A DNA stretch of 5,647 bases from a bacterium (GTDB lineage Bacteria; Cyanobacteriota; Vampirovibrionia; Gastranaerophilales; Gastranaerophilaceae), in the NCBI GenBank assembly GCA_024408905.1, contig JAKSUP010000101.1, forward strand, positions 1 to 5,647, read 5' to 3'. Positions within the stretch are counted from its first letter, which is position 1, and every line of letters begins with the position of its first letter. Shown piece by piece: positions 5,485 to 5,647 of the stretch. The notes beneath the pieces were generated by a model that worked only from the letters and a program-made list of their open reading frames with translations, was not told the DNA's origin and made no database searches. A program made the position numbers and the translations under genes.

Positions 5485-5647
5485 ATTGTCCGTTTAGTGT
5501 TAATAAATTGAGGAAATGTGGCATAGAGAACATGTAAGGTGTTAAAATAAGCATAAGGAAATGTGCCGTTGCTAGATAAGAAGGACAAAATTACACGCAA
5601 TATAGCTACAACTCGCTCCCCACAAGCTTTTGAGAACAACGGGGGGG
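5409..5647. other. Non-coding stretch upstream of rnpA, ending in poly-G
   Basis: Beyond the rnpA promoter I see no gene on either strand. The longest open frame, on the minus strand from a TTG near 5639, translates to low-complexity hydrophobic sequence with no known motif. I found no rpmH and no clear DnaA box (TTATNCACA or TTTTCCACA), so an origin is not supported. The last seven bases are all G. Confidence 0.55.
5497..5565. repeat. Degenerate direct repeat in the region upstream of rnpA
   Basis: GTGTTAA at 5497-5503 is followed by AGGAAATGTG at 5511-5520; the same order recurs as GTGTTAA at 5539-5545 and AGGAAATGTG at 5556-5565. The period is about 42-45 bases, with three extra bases in the second spacer. 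A weaker related stretch, GAGAACATGTAAGG, lies between them. No open frame of note uses it. Confidence 0.4.

Noticed and set aside
5358..5639. Minus-strand open frame of 93 codons upstream of rnpA
   Set aside because: It starts at a TTG next to the poly-G end with no ribosome site, is low-complexity hydrophobic, resembles no family I know, and overlaps the rnpA promoter.
5344..5647. Replication origin next to rnpA
   Set aside because: rnpA is often near oriC, but no good DnaA box cluster is present; the nearest matches have two or more mismatches.

Overview
The window is AT-rich bacterial chromosomal DNA in which every supportable gene lies on the minus strand. Read in transcription order (right to left) it holds rnpA, an unrecognised 186-residue protein, rny (RNase Y), ymdB (YmdB-type metallophosphoesterase), a PHP-domain phosphoesterase, a type IV pilin/pseudopilin-like protein, and a LOG-family phosphoribohydrolase cut off by the left edge. 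There is no sign of mobile elements, CRISPR, tRNA or rRNA.

Organism: the best guess is a non-photosynthetic cyanobacterial relative (Melainabacteria/Vampirovibrionia, e.g. gut Gastranaerophilales). The pilin-like protein has an FTLVEV class III leader and a C-terminal half with a 'DVNG-LGPNTWGKDVF' stretch and a late Cys pair, a layout I recall as common in that group. The rny-ymdB pair is also widespread in Firmicutes and other phyla, so this placement is inference from family memory, not proof.

Layout. Positions 5344-5647 hold no credible gene: a good rnpA promoter, short repeated and palindromic motifs, and a terminal run of seven G that looks like a sequence-end artefact or assembly break. 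rnpA (4990-5343) overlaps the start of the unknown gene (4437-4997) by 8 bases. A gap of about 200 bases (4231-4436) follows, with a perfect 18-bp palindrome, a candidate promoter overlapping it, and a leader hairpin before rny (2707-4230). Downstream of rny the gaps are short: 56 bases with a GC-rich hairpin before ymdB, then 15, then 11, then an 8-base overlap into the LOG gene. That spacing indicates one operon, rny-ymdB-PHP-pilin-LOG, probably with some readthrough from the rnpA unit because no convincing terminator separates them.

Together the recognised enzymes make a plausible RNA-processing and turnover set: RNase P protein (tRNA 5' ends), RNase Y (membrane-anchored mRNA endonuclease), YmdB (2',3'-cyclic nucleotide phosphodiesterase family), a PHP protein resembling nucleotide phosphatases/5'-3' RNases, and a LOG enzyme that in characterised relatives releases bases from nucleoside monophosphates. 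The pilin-like protein does not fit that theme and is the main oddity.
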